Assembly: GCF_002902945.1 (NCBI RefSeq)
Contig: NZ_CP026103.1
Location: 372,001-436,000 of the forward strand
DNA: 64,000 nucleotides
Origin: Paraburkholderia caribensis
GTDB taxonomy: Bacteria; Pseudomonadota; Gammaproteobacteria; Burkholderiales; Burkholderiaceae
Direction: 5' to 3'
Below the pieces are notes generated by a model. It did not search any database, was not told the DNA's origin, and was given only the letters and a program-made list of their open reading frames with translations. Below are positions 36,271 to 45,377 of this stretch, in pieces; positions within the stretch are counted from its first letter, which is position 1, and each line of letters opens with the position of its first letter. The translations under genes and the position numbers were made by a program.

Positions 36271-36304
36271 AGGCGTCGCAAGCGCACCAGCGCTTGCGAC
36301 GCCT
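36271..36304. terminator. Strong inverted repeat between convergent genes
   Basis: AGGCGTCGCAAGCG and its exact complement, separated by CACCAG, form a perfect 14-pair stem. It lies between the stops of the gamma-glutamyltransferase (36238) and the minus-strand response regulator (36308). The T-run is poor (TTGTTCAAT on the plus side), so termination may be partly Rho-dependent. It can act in both directions. Confidence 0.6.
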
Positions 36305-36307
36305 TGT

Positions 36308-37228
36308 TCAATCGGGCACCGTCCCTTCGCCGTCCTTGCCTTCGACGCGCCGTGCGGCCTTCTCCACCGCGAGCCAGTACTCGCGCATCGCGCCGATCCG
36401 TCTCTGGTCGGCATGCACCGACGCCATCGCATGCTTCACGCGCGCCTTGAGCACGGTGGGTTGTGCGTGATTCAGCACGCTGTCGGCGAGGCCGTTCAGC
36501 AGCGCGTGTTCATAGTCGGCGTTGTCACTGGCCGTGCCGTCCGTCATCAACAGCACGGGCACGCCTTCGAGACGCGGCTCTTTCTTCAAAGCCGCGCATA
36601 GCTGCACGCCGTTCGTGTCCGGCAACGCGGCGTCCACCAGGATCACGGTCGGCAGGCTGTGCAGCGCAAGTTCGAGACCTTGCGCGCCCGTCGTCGCCGA
36701 CGTGCAGCGGCCCAGATCGTGCAGCAGGTCCTGCAGACGGCTCAACCGTCCCGTATCGCTATCGACCACCAGAATGTTGTCCGGCAACGCGCCGAGTGTG
36801 GGTGGCAGGAACAGGCCGGCGCGAAAGCTTTCCGACTGGTTCAGGATCTTGAGCCGTCTGCGCAGTTGCGTCTCGACGCGCGCACGCAATTGGGTTGCGT
36901 TCAGCGGCTTCGTCACGTAATCGGCTGCGCCGAGCCGGAACGCGTCGATTTCGAGCGCGGGCGCGTCGTGGCTCGTGACGAAGATCACCGGGATTTTCGC
37001 GAGCTCGCTGTCGGCCTTCAGGATTTCGCAGAAGTCGAAGCCCGTCATGCCGGGCATGCTCGCGTCGAGCAGAATCAGGTCGGGCGTGGATTGCCGCGCA
37101 AGCAACAAGCCCATTTCGCCCGACAGCGCAAAACGCCGTTCGCCGTAATCGGAAAGCATATCGCTCATGATGCGCACCGTCGCGACGTCGTCGTCGACGA
37201 TCAGGAGCTTGAACTTGTACGCTGACAT
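36308..37228 (-). CDS. Tandem-receiver response regulator without output domain
   Basis: The 306-residue start MSAYKFKLLIVDDDV is taken as the family N-terminus; the ORF continues 49 codons upstream without homology. REC1 (residues ~7-125) has the acidic pair, phospho-acceptor Asp55 (LILLDASMPGMTG) and Lys107 (YVTKPL). REC2 (~150-280) has Asp199 (VILVDAALPDTNG), but the position of the conserved Lys is replaced (DSVLNHAQP), so it may be a pseudo-receiver. No DNA-binding or enzymatic output is present. No kinase is adjacent; the hybrid kinase lies 9 kb away. Confidence 0.87.
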   Translation of the reverse strand: MSAYKFKLLIVDDDVATVRIMSDMLSDYGERRFALSGEMGLLLARQSTPDLILLDASMPGMTGFDFCEILKADSELAKIPVIFVTSHDAPALEIDAFRLGAADYVTKPLNATQLRARVETQLRRRLKILNQSESFRAGLFLPPTLGALPDNILVVDSDTGRLSRLQDLLHDLGRCTSATTGAQGLELALHSLPTVILVDAALPDTNGVQLCAALKKEPRLEGVPVLLMTDGTASDNADYEHALLNGLADSVLNHAQPTVLKARVKHAMASVHADQRRIGAMREYWLAVEKAARRVEGKDGEGTVPD

Positions 37229-37443
37229 GTGATGCGTCACGCCTCGGAATGGTGTGCCAGGCGCGGCGTTCGTCGACGCCGCTTGCGATGCAGTATGACC
37301 GCTTGCCGAACTCAAGATTAGGCGGAGATGCATAAAACGGGCAATAGCGATTTCCCGGTAAGGTTGCGATGACATAGTGCGTCCAATCGACTCACGACCT
37401 CACGTGACACGCGCATGTCGAAGTGTTCGGAATTTTCCGCCTA

Positions 37444-38331
37444 TCACTTCATGCGTTTGGCGATCAGTGTCACGAAGTCTTCGGCGACACGCGGCAAGGT
37501 GCGGCCACGCTTCTTGATCAACGCGATGGGCCGCACGAAAGCAGGATCGTCGATGGGTTTTGCGATCAGGTCCCGTTCGGCCAGCACCTCGCGGGCCGTC
37601 GCGGGCAGGATCGTCACGCCGAGCCCGCCGCGCACCATCGCGACGGCCGTCATCATGTAGGTCGGCTCGCAGGCGATCTCCGGCGCGCAGCCGGCCTGTT
37701 CGAGCGCCGCATCGACGACGCTGCGAACGCTCGTGCCTTGCGCCGTCAGCACGAGCGGCGACGCGGCGACATCGCTGACCGACACGCGACGCTTGCGGGC
37801 CAGCGCGTGGTCTTTCGGGCACACCACCACGAGCCGGTCGGCGCCTTCGACCAGCACTTCGAGCGCCGCGTCGAAGGTATCGCCGCCCGTCAGCCCGATA
37901 TCGGCCTCCTCATTGCGCACGAGCGCGTTCACCGTGCTCGCGACGACGTCGCGAATCTGGAACTGCGCCTGCGGCACGCGCTTTCTGAACGCCTGGATCA
38001 GATCGGGCAGCGCGCTCGCCGCGAACGTCGGCAGACACGCGAGGCGCACGGTACCGCTCGATCCGTCGCCGAGCGCGCGGGCATCGCGCAGCACGCGCTC
38101 CATGTCGTCGAGCGAGCGCTGCAGGAGCGGCAGCAGTTCGCGGCCCGTCTGCGTGAGCGCGACGGTGCGGCTATTGCGGTCGAACAGACGCGCGCCGACG
38201 GTCTCTTCGAGCCGCCGGATCTGCACGGTGAGCGCCGGCTGCGACAGGTGCAGCCGCGCGGCGGCGCGCGTGAAATTGCCCGCGTTAGCGACCGTGACGA
38301 ACGCGCGGATGTCGCGGAGATTCAGATCCAT
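37444..38331 (-). CDS. LysR family transcriptional regulator, divergent from the CitMHS gene
   Basis: The 295-residue protein starts MDLNLRDIRAFVTVAN, with a canonical LysR HTH (AGNFTRAAARLHLSQPALTV, QIRRLEETVGARLFDR) and an effector-binding domain. Its start is ~100 bases from the divergent transporter gene, across a lower-GC gap holding TTTGTGAT...GATCAAA, a possible T-N11-A type site. The likely ligand is the organic acid handled by the CitMHS/AtuA module. This follows the usual LysR neighbour rule and is not proven. Confidence 0.93.
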   Translation of the reverse strand: MDLNLRDIRAFVTVANAGNFTRAAARLHLSQPALTVQIRRLEETVGARLFDRNSRTVALTQTGRELLPLLQRSLDDMERVLRDARALGDGSSGTVRLACLPTFAASALPDLIQAFRKRVPQAQFQIRDVVASTVNALVRNEEADIGLTGGDTFDAALEVLVEGADRLVVVCPKDHALARKRRVSVSDVAASPLVLTAQGTSVRSVVDAALEQAGCAPEIACEPTYMMTAVAMVRGGLGVTILPATAREVLAERDLIAKPIDDPAFVRPIALIKKRGRTLPRVAEDFVTLIAKRMK

Positions 38332-38431
38332 AACAGTTTGTGATTGCTGCGATCAAATCATTTCAATTGTGTTATTGCTGCGCCGAACTTACGCTCGAAG
38401 CCATTAAAAGACAAGACTTGGAGACACGCAC

Positions 38432-39736
38432 ATGCTGCCTTTACTGGGGCTCGTCACTATCGCCGTATTGCTCGGCGCCATTCTCTCGAAGCGCATGTCG
38501 CCGCTGGTCGCGCTGATCGTCGTGCCGATTGCGGCGTCGCTGATTGGCGGCTTCGGGCTGCAGACCAGCAAGTTCGTCGTCGACGGGTTGAAGAGCCTGG
38601 CGCCCGTGGTCGGCATGTTCGTGTTCGCGATCCTGTACTTCGGCACGATCACCGACGCGGGCACGCTCGATCCCATCATCGACCGGATTCTGCGGGCGGT
38701 CGGCACGCGCCCGACGCGCATCGTGATGGGCACGACGCTGCTGGCGCTGCTGATCCATCTGGACGGCTCGGGCGCCGTCTGCTTTCTGGTCACGATCCCG
38801 GCGATGCTGCCGCTCTACGAGCGCCTGCAAATGGATAAACGCGTGCTGGCGGCGGCCGTGTCGCTGGCGGCGGGCATCAACTTCCTGCCGTGGACGGGGC
38901 CGATGATCCGCGCGTCCGCGTCGCTGCATCTGCCCGTCTCGGCGCTGTTCAATCCGTTGATCCCCGTGCAGGCAATCGGCCTCGTGTTCGTCTTCGGCAC
39001 GGCGTACTGGCTGGGGCGGCGCGAAGAGAAACGGCTCGGCGTGTCGGGCGCGGCCGGCGCGATTCCGATGCCGCAACGCAAGCTCACACCCGAGGAACAG
39101 GCGCTGCGCCGCCCGCAGAACTTCTGGTTCAACATCGTGTTGACGGTGATCGTGCTCGGCACGATGGTCGTGATGGGCGAGAAGATCCCGCCCGCGATCA
39201 TGTTCATGGTCGGCCTGTGCATCGCGCTGATGGTCAACTATCCGAACGTCGACATGCAGCGCAAGCGCATCGACGCCCACGCCCGCGCCGCGCTGATGAT
39301 GGCGGGCATTCTGCTCGCGGCCGGCGTGTTCACGGGGATCATGCAGGGCAGCGGCATGCTGAAGGCGATGGCGCAGTCGGCCGTCGGCTTCGTGCCGCCC
39401 GGCATGGCGGGTCACATTCCCGTCGTGCTCGGCCTGTTTTCGATGCCGCTCAGCATGCTGTTCGATCCCGATTCATTCTATTTCGGCGTGCTGCCCGTGA
39501 TTGCCGAAGTGGCGGGGCAGCTCGGCGTGCCGTCCGTGCAGGTCGGCCAGGCGGCGCTGCTCGGCCAGATGACGACGGGCTTTCCCGTCAGCCCGTTGAC
39601 GCCCGCGACGTTTCTCGTGGTCGGCCTGTGCGGGATCGAACTCGCCGAGCATCAGAAATTCACGTTCCCGCTGCTGTTCGGCGCGTCGATCGTGATGACG
39701 CTTGCGTGCGTCGTGCTGGGTATTTTTTCGTTGTGA
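38432..39736 (+). CDS. CitMHS family citrate/metal-type transporter
   Basis: The 434-residue polytopic protein starts MLPLLGLVTIAVLLGA and has about 11-12 TM helices. Motifs of the citrate-Mg2+:H+/citrate-Ca2+:H+ symporter family are seen: LIHLDGSGAVCFLVTIPAMLP, GINFLPWTGPMIRASASLH, and the C-terminal SPLTPATFLVVGLCGIELAEHQKFTF. Family members move divalent metal-citrate or related tricarboxylates with protons. Its neighbours (AtuA and tail protein) suggest an unusual hydroxylated or branched organic acid rather than plain citrate; that is speculative. Confidence 0.92.
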   Translation: MLPLLGLVTIAVLLGAILSKRMSPLVALIVVPIAASLIGGFGLQTSKFVVDGLKSLAPVVGMFVFAILYFGTITDAGTLDPIIDRILRAVGTRPTRIVMGTTLLALLIHLDGSGAVCFLVTIPAMLPLYERLQMDKRVLAAAVSLAAGINFLPWTGPMIRASASLHLPVSALFNPLIPVQAIGLVFVFGTAYWLGRREEKRLGVSGAAGAIPMPQRKLTPEEQALRRPQNFWFNIVLTVIVLGTMVVMGEKIPPAIMFMVGLCIALMVNYPNVDMQRKRIDAHARAALMMAGILLAAGVFTGIMQGSGMLKAMAQSAVGFVPPGMAGHIPVVLGLFSMPLSMLFDPDSFYFGVLPVIAEVAGQLGVPSVQVGQAALLGQMTTGFPVSPLTPATFLVVGLCGIELAEHQKFTFPLLFGASIVMTLACVVLGIFSL

Positions 39737-39760
39737 GTGTTAGCGGAGGGTGGTGCGGCA

Positions 39761-41119
39761 ATGACAGCAAATCAGCGCGAACGACGTGTCAGGCTCGGAG
39801 CGGGCGCAGGGTATTCGGGCGACCGTATCGAGCCCGCCGTCGAACTGGCGGAGCACGGCCAGCTCGACTTTCTCGTGTTCGAGTGCCTGGCTGAGCGGAC
39901 CATCGCGATCGCGCAGCAGGCGAAACGCAAAGATCCGCAACTCGGCTACGATCCGCTGCTCGAAGCGCGCATGCGCGCCGTGCTGCCCGTTGCCGCCCGC
40001 AACGGCGTGCGGATCATTTCGAACATGGGCGCGGCCAATCCGCACGCGGCCGCGCGCAAGACGGCGCAGATCGCGCAGTCGCTCGGTCTGGGCGGCCTGA
40101 AGATCGCGGCCGTGAGCGGCGACGACGTGCTCGACGTCGTGCTGCAAGGCCAGTTCCGTTTCGAGGAATCGGGCGACGACGTCGCGGCGTATCGCGAGCG
40201 CGTCGTATCGGCGAATGCGTATCTGGGCGCGGCGCCTATCGTCGCCGCGCTCGACGCGGGCGCCGATATCGTGCTGACCGGGCGCGTCGCCGATCCGTCC
40301 TTGTTCACCGCGCCGCTGATCCACGCGTTCGGCTGGCGCATGGACGACTGGGCGACGCTCGGCCAGGCGACCGTCGTCGGGCATCTGCTCGAATGCGCGG
40401 GGCAGATCACGGGCGGCTATTTTGCCGATCCGGGCTACAAGGACGTGCCGATGCTCGCGCGGCTCGGTTTCCCGATCGGCGAAGTCACGGCGGACGGGGC
40501 GGTCACGATCACGAAAGTGCCGCACGCAGGCGGCCGCGTCAGCGCGGCGACCTGCAAGGAACAACTGATCTACGAGATTCACGACCCCGCCCGCTATCTG
40601 CAACCGGACGTGACCGCTGATTTCACGCAAGTCGAAGTTGCGCAAGAGGCGGTGGACCGGGTGCGCGTGACGGGCGGCAAGGGCACGGCGCGCACGGAGA
40701 CGCTGAAGGTGTCGGTGGCTTACGCGGACGGCTACATCGGCGAAGGGCAGATTTCGTACGGCGGGCCGGGCGCCGTCGCGCGTGCCCGGCTCGCGCTCGA
40801 CATCGTGCGCGAACGGCTGGCGCTGACGGGCGTGGCCGCGAGCGAACTGCGCTTCGATCTGATCGGCATCGATTCGCTTTACGGCGAGACGGCCGCCGCC
40901 GAACGCAGCGAGCCGTACGAAGTGCGCGTGCGGGTCGCCGGACGCACGGCGACGGCGGAAGAAGCGCTGCGCATCGGCAACGAAGTCGAAACGCTTTATA
41001 CGAACGGACCGGCGGGCGGCGGCGGCGTCGCGAAATCGACACGCGAGGTGCTCGCAGTGCAATCCGTGCTGTTGCCGCGCGGCGACGTGCATCCCGCATT
41101 TGCTTTCGTGGAGGCCTGA
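39761..41119 (+). CDS. AtuA family (DUF1446) acyclic terpene/organic acid utilisation protein
   Basis: The 452-residue start MTANQRERRVRLGAGAGYSG is placed after GGAGGG; a GTG at 39737 is too close to the previous gene. The family is known from AtuA of Pseudomonas acyclic terpene (citronellol/geranylate) degradation. Characteristic parts include GAGYSGDRIEPAVELAE, LVFECLAERTIAIAQQ, ISNMGAANPHAAARKTA and VLTGRVADPSLFTAPLIH. The biochemical activity of AtuA is not firmly established. Its coupling to CitMHS and to a small tail protein is the main clue to a shared catabolic route. Confidence 0.9.
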   Translation: MTANQRERRVRLGAGAGYSGDRIEPAVELAEHGQLDFLVFECLAERTIAIAQQAKRKDPQLGYDPLLEARMRAVLPVAARNGVRIISNMGAANPHAAARKTAQIAQSLGLGGLKIAAVSGDDVLDVVLQGQFRFEESGDDVAAYRERVVSANAYLGAAPIVAALDAGADIVLTGRVADPSLFTAPLIHAFGWRMDDWATLGQATVVGHLLECAGQITGGYFADPGYKDVPMLARLGFPIGEVTADGAVTITKVPHAGGRVSAATCKEQLIYEIHDPARYLQPDVTADFTQVEVAQEAVDRVRVTGGKGTARTETLKVSVAYADGYIGEGQISYGGPGAVARARLALDIVRERLALTGVAASELRFDLIGIDSLYGETAAAERSEPYEVRVRVAGRTATAEEALRIGNEVETLYTNGPAGGGGVAKSTREVLAVQSVLLPRGDVHPAFAFVEA

Positions 41120-41120
41120 C

Positions 41121-41432
41121 ATGCAATTACGCGAACTCGCGCACTCGCGCACGGGCGACAAGGGCAATACGCTGAACGTGTCGGTGATCTGTCACGACCC
41201 GCGTCACTACGAGCATTTGCGCGCGCATCTGAGCGCGGCGCATGTGAAGGCGTGGCTCGCCGGTTTCGTGCATGGCGAGGTGACGCGCCACGAACTGCCG
41301 CGCCTCGCGGCGTTCAATTTCGTGCTGCGCGATGCGCTCGGCGGCGGCGTCACGCGTTCGCTTGCGCTCGATGCGCACGGCAAGTCGGTCAGCTCCGTGT
41401 TGCTCGGCATGACGGTGCCCGACCCGGACTGA
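41121..41432 (+). CDS. AtuA-associated small protein (AtuA-like ferredoxin-fold tail)
   Basis: The 103-residue start MQLRELAHSRTGDKGNTLN lies two bases after the AtuA stop and has GGAGG upstream. The pattern LREL.HSRTGDKG..., followed by FNFVLRDALGGGVTRSLALD, matches the small domain that is fused to AtuA in some species and separate in others. It contains no redox motif. It probably forms a complex with the preceding protein; this is inferred from the recurring pairing. Confidence 0.87.
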   Translation: MQLRELAHSRTGDKGNTLNVSVICHDPRHYEHLRAHLSAAHVKAWLAGFVHGEVTRHELPRLAAFNFVLRDALGGGVTRSLALDAHGKSVSSVLLGMTVPDPD

Positions 41433-41652
41433 CACGGGGCGGGAAAATCGGCTTTCACCGAACTGACCGTGAAATCCGCTACTTTTCGCATGGAAGGACA
41501 GGCGGCGCGTTGTACGGCAGGAACACGTCCTCGCGCAATCCCGTCTAGAATCGCCGGGCGTCGCTGGCCGGCCGGGTGCGTTTCCGGCTTCGGCATGGCG
41601 GCGCGCCATACCGTTTCGACGGGCGCCGTTCAGCGCGAACGCAGCCCGCTCC

Positions 41653-42690
41653 ATGCTTGAAAGGACCGCTGTCGTGTGGCATTTCCCCACCGCTATCCCC
41701 GCTTCGCTTGGCCCGTGGGCCGTGTTTCTCAGCGTGCTGGTCACGCAACTGGGCGTGCCCGTGCCGGCCGCGCCGATGCTGATGCTCGCCGGGACGATGG
41801 CGGCGATGGGGCAGGTGTCGTACGCGGCCGTGTTCTGCGCGGCCGTCGGTGCGACGCTGCTCGCCGATTCGCTGTGGTTCTTCGTCGGGCGCGTGCGCGG
41901 CCGGCGGCTGCTGAACGGTCTCGTGCGCTTTTCGCTGTCGCTCGATACGACGCTGCGCACGGCGCGCGGCGTCTTCGAGCGCCACGGCGCGCCGATTCTC
42001 ACGCTCGCCAAGTTTTTGCCCGGCGTCGGCCTGATTTCCGCGCCGCTGCTGGGCACGACGGCGATCTCGCCCAGCGTGTTCCTGCTTTGGGATGCCGTCG
42101 GCGCGTCGCTGTGGACGGGCGCGTATATGATCGGCGGCGCTGCGCTGCATGACCAGATCGTGCAGGCGATGCTGCTGGTGCGGCACAACGGCGGCACGAT
42201 TTTCGACGCGTTCGCGGCCATCTGTGTGACGGTGCTGCTGTACCGCTGGGTGCGGCGCGTGCAATTCCGGCGCTTGCTCGCGAAGCGGCGTATCAGCCCC
42301 GACCAGCTCGACACGATGATGCGTTCGGACGCACCGCCGCTGATCTTCGATGCGAGACCGCGCAGCGTGCGCGACAAAGAGGCTTACCGGATCGCGGGCG
42401 CCTATCCGCTCGATCTCGATTCGCCGGACAAGCTGGACGCCGTGTTGCTCGCGCATCCCATCGTCGTGTATTGCGTCTGTCCGAGCGAGGCGACGGCGCG
42501 GCGCATCATCGCGCAGTTGCATCGCAAGGGCATTCGGCACGCGCACGCGTTGAAGGGCGGTCTGGATGCGTGGGAGAAGCGCGGCTATCCCGTCGAGCCG
42601 CTGCCCGCCGATTTCTACACGTCGCTGGAACGGCTCGCGGTCGCCGTGCCGGAAGGCGAATACACGGTTCGCGCGACAATGGCGGGCTGA
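41653..42690 (+). CDS. DedA family membrane protein fused to a rhodanese domain
   Basis: The 345-residue protein starts MLERTAVVWHFPTAIP. The N-terminal ~200 residues are a DedA/SNARE-associated fold with a conserved GA-x5-DS-x2-FF-x-GR region (GATLLADSLWFFVGRVRG) and RHGAPILTLAKFLPGVGLISAPLLG. TM helices surround these re-entrant parts. The C-terminal ~130 residues (from DAPPLIFDARPRSV) are a rhodanese with Cys274 and Cys276 in VVYCVCPSEATARR and the final GGLDAWEKRGYPVE. DedA proteins flip lipids or support envelope integrity; rhodanese domains transfer sulfane sulfur. This architecture occurs in other Proteobacteria. The joint function is unknown. Confidence 0.9.
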   Translation: MLERTAVVWHFPTAIPASLGPWAVFLSVLVTQLGVPVPAAPMLMLAGTMAAMGQVSYAAVFCAAVGATLLADSLWFFVGRVRGRRLLNGLVRFSLSLDTTLRTARGVFERHGAPILTLAKFLPGVGLISAPLLGTTAISPSVFLLWDAVGASLWTGAYMIGGAALHDQIVQAMLLVRHNGGTIFDAFAAICVTVLLYRWVRRVQFRRLLAKRRISPDQLDTMMRSDAPPLIFDARPRSVRDKEAYRIAGAYPLDLDSPDKLDAVLLAHPIVVYCVCPSEATARRIIAQLHRKGIRHAHALKGGLDAWEKRGYPVEPLPADFYTSLERLAVAVPEGEYTVRATMAG

Positions 42691-43004
42691 GGCTTGGGCG
42701 AGCCGCTGTCGTTGCCGGTTCCGTTTGCCGTTGCCGTCGCAGCGGTTTGCGCATAAACGGCACGACCGTTCACAACCCCCCGGCCGCTGCAATTTTTCCC
42801 CTTCCACGGCCATTTTCCGGGACTCGCGAAAACGCCCGAAAGGCCTGTCCCGCAAGGCGCCGGGCGCCGTGACATAGGGTGAAATAACTTCCGCATAGCC
42901 TGTAACGGCGGCCATCACTACAGTGCGCATATCGGATGCGATGCACTGACTGATCCAACACCACCGCAGACGATACCTCCCGCCACAACCGTTATGGCAT
43001 CGTC
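42691..43004. other. Intergenic stretch without a supported gene
   Basis: These 314 bases between the DedA-rhodanese and the hydroxylase gene contain only GC-rich shadow frames in the first 200 bases. The part from ~42880 to 43000 has a more mixed composition and presumably holds the hydroxylase promoter. No repeat or RNA gene is evident. Confidence 0.45.
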
Positions 43005-43922
43005 ATGGAACACTTCGGAAAACTCCCTCTTTATGTCTCGGCCGTCATCGTCTTCGTGTCGTTGATCGAGGCCGTCGTTCTCAGCAGAAAGAACCGCAGC
43101 ACCGCGACGCCGTTCGCGTGGTACGAAGTCTGGATTTCTCTGTTTGACCTGGTTGGCCGCAAGCTGCTCGCGCTGTTGCCGCTGTCGCTCGCGACGCCGG
43201 TTTTCGCGCTCGCGTGGGACCATCGTCTCTTCACGGTGTCGATCAATAGCGCGCTGATGGTGTTCGCGCTCTTCATCGGTCAGGAGTTCTGCTACTACTG
43301 GTATCACCGCGCGTCGCACCGTATGCGCTTCTTCTGGGCCACGCATGCCGTGCATCACTCGCCGAACCAGCTGACGCTGTCCACTGCCTATCGGCTCGGC
43401 GTGACAGGCAAGCTGACGGGCTCGGCGATCTTCTTCACGCCGCTCGTGTTCCTCGGCGTGCGCCCTGAAGTCGTGCTGCTGACGCTCTATATGAACCTGA
43501 TGTACCAGTTCTGGCTGCATACGACGTGGGTGCCGAAGCTCGGCTGGCTCGAATATGTGTTCAATACGCCGTCCGCGCACCGTGTGCATCATGCATCGAA
43601 TGTCGAGTACCTCGATGCGAACTACGGCGGCGTGCTGATCATCTTCGACCGTCTGTTCGGCACCTATGTCGAAGAACGCGCCGACGAACCCTGCCGCTAC
43701 GGTCTCGTCACGCCGACCACGTCGCGTAACCCGTTCGTCGTCGAGTTCGAGCACTGGGCCACGCTGATCCGCGACGTCGTGACGGCGAAAAGCGTGTGGA
43801 TCGCGATCAACCACGTGATCCAGCCGCCGGGCTGGCTGCCCGATGGCGGCGGCGAAACGACGGAAGAACTGCGCCGCAAGAGCAAGCCGGTGCGTGGCGA
43901 GGTCGAGACCGTCAACGGTTGA
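43005..43922 (+). CDS. Sterol desaturase/fatty acid hydroxylase superfamily protein
   Basis: The 305-residue membrane protein starts MEHFGKLPLYVSAVIV and has four to five TM helices. The eight-histidine diiron motif of this superfamily is visible as WYHRASHRMRFFWATHAVHHS, and later WLHTTWVP, HRVHHASN. The motif YWYHRASH and the final HRVHH are diagnostic. Members hydroxylate or desaturate sterols, fatty acids, ornithine lipids or hopanoids; the substrate here is not evident. A clear terminator follows. Confidence 0.9.
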   Translation: MEHFGKLPLYVSAVIVFVSLIEAVVLSRKNRSTATPFAWYEVWISLFDLVGRKLLALLPLSLATPVFALAWDHRLFTVSINSALMVFALFIGQEFCYYWYHRASHRMRFFWATHAVHHSPNQLTLSTAYRLGVTGKLTGSAIFFTPLVFLGVRPEVVLLTLYMNLMYQFWLHTTWVPKLGWLEYVFNTPSAHRVHHASNVEYLDANYGGVLIIFDRLFGTYVEERADEPCRYGLVTPTTSRNPFVVEFEHWATLIRDVVTAKSVWIAINHVIQPPGWLPDGGGETTEELRRKSKPVRGEVETVNG

Positions 43923-43939
43923 GGCAGGTTGGAATAGCG

Positions 43940-43974
43940 GGGGCGCGCAGTGCGATGCGCGCCCCGTTTGTTTT
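43940..43974 (+). terminator. Rho-independent terminator after the hydroxylase gene
   Basis: GGGGCGCGC and GCGCGCCCC (43940-43948 and 43957-43965) form a nine-pair stem with an eight-base loop, followed by GTTTGTTTT. It starts 17 bases after the hydroxylase stop. Confidence 0.85.
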
Positions 43975-44186
43975 GCCATGCGGATCAGGCGCTGCGCTTG
44001 CTGATCTCTCTCGCATACGGCTATTCATTCTGGATACCCGCATGCGTCGTCTTTCAATTGAATGACGTCGGCCGACGCGCCTGCACGCCATGGGCCAATG
44101 GAGTAGTCTATCAACCTCATCATTGCGCCCGCATCGAAGCTTGCGAGCGATCCGCATCGTTCAACCGATTCATCAACGAGGCCAAC

Positions 44187-45215
44187 ATGGAATATCGTCA
44201 CCTGGGCGCGTCGGGATTCAAGGTGCCCGTGCTCAGCTTCGGCACGGGCACTTTTGGCGGCAAAGGCGAATTCTTTCAGGCGTGGGGCGCGACGGATGTC
44301 GCCGAAGCACGCAAGCTCATCGACGTCTGTCTCGACGCCGGCGTGACGATGTTCGACACCGCCGACATCTATTCGAACGGCGCGTCGGAGGCGATTCTCG
44401 GCGAGGCCCTGAAAGGGCGTCGCGACAAGACCATCATCTCGACGAAGGCCACGTTTCGCTTCGATGAAAACGATCCGAATGCCGTGGGCTCGTCGCGTTT
44501 CCATTTGATCCAGGCGGTCGATGCGGCGCTCAAGCGTCTGCAAACCGACTATATCGATCTGTTCCAGTTGCATGGCTTCGACGCGAAGACGCCCGTGGAA
44601 GAAACGCTCTCCACGTTGAACGATCTCGTGCGCGCAGGCAAGATCCGCTACACGGGCATGTCGAACTTCTCGGGCTGGCATCTGCAAAAGTCGCTCGATG
44701 TCGCGGACCGCTATGGCTATCCGCGATACGTGGCGAACCAGACTTATTACTCGCTGATCGGACGCGACTACGAATGGGAACTGATGCCGCTCGGCATCGA
44801 CCAGGGCGTGGGTGCCGTCGTATGGAGTCCGCTGGGCTGGGGCCGTCTGACGGGCAAGATCCGTCGAGGCCAGCCGCTGCCGGAACAGAGCCGCTTGCAC
44901 AAGACAGCCGACATGGGCCCGCCCGTGCCTGACGAGTATCTGTATCGCGTGGTGGATGCACTGGACGCGATCGCCGAAGAAACGGGCAAGACGATTCCGC
45001 AGATCGCGTTGAACTGGCTGCTGCAACGGCCCACGGTTTCGACGGTGCTGATCGGCGCACGCAACGAGGAGCAATTGCGGCAAAACCTCGGCGCGGTGGG
45101 CTGGAATCTCACGCAAGCGCAGGTCGCGAAGCTCGATGAAGCGAGCAAGGTCAGGCCGGCGTACCCGTACTGGCATCAGGAAGGTTTCGCGGAACGCAAC
45201 CCGTTCCCGGTGTGA
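44187..45215 (+). CDS. Aldo/keto reductase
   Basis: The 342-residue start MEYRHLGASGFKVPVL is chosen because the reductase core begins there; the ORF extends 79 codons upstream without homology. The catalytic set is present: Asp/Tyr in FDTADIYSNGASE, Lys in IISTKATF and His in LFQLHGFD. NADPH-binding parts include VVWSPLGWGRLTGKI and STVLIGARNEEQLRQNL. It reduces aldehydes or ketones with NADPH in the cytoplasm and resembles the YajO/Tas subgroup. The physiological substrate is unknown. Confidence 0.94.
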   Translation: MEYRHLGASGFKVPVLSFGTGTFGGKGEFFQAWGATDVAEARKLIDVCLDAGVTMFDTADIYSNGASEAILGEALKGRRDKTIISTKATFRFDENDPNAVGSSRFHLIQAVDAALKRLQTDYIDLFQLHGFDAKTPVEETLSTLNDLVRAGKIRYTGMSNFSGWHLQKSLDVADRYGYPRYVANQTYYSLIGRDYEWELMPLGIDQGVGAVVWSPLGWGRLTGKIRRGQPLPEQSRLHKTADMGPPVPDEYLYRVVDALDAIAEETGKTIPQIALNWLLQRPTVSTVLIGARNEEQLRQNLGAVGWNLTQAQVAKLDEASKVRPAYPYWHQEGFAERNPFPV

Positions 45216-45377
45216 GTCGAGTTTGAGTAGCATCGCAGGGCCGGCGCATCATCGGGTTCGAGACGGAACGCGGCGCTGGCTTTTGGTTTGCTTCGACAGC
45301 AATGTATCCAGGCGCGCTCGAACGTCCCGAAGCGGACGCGAGCGCAGTGCATCGAATGGTCATGAGCGAGGCCAGAT

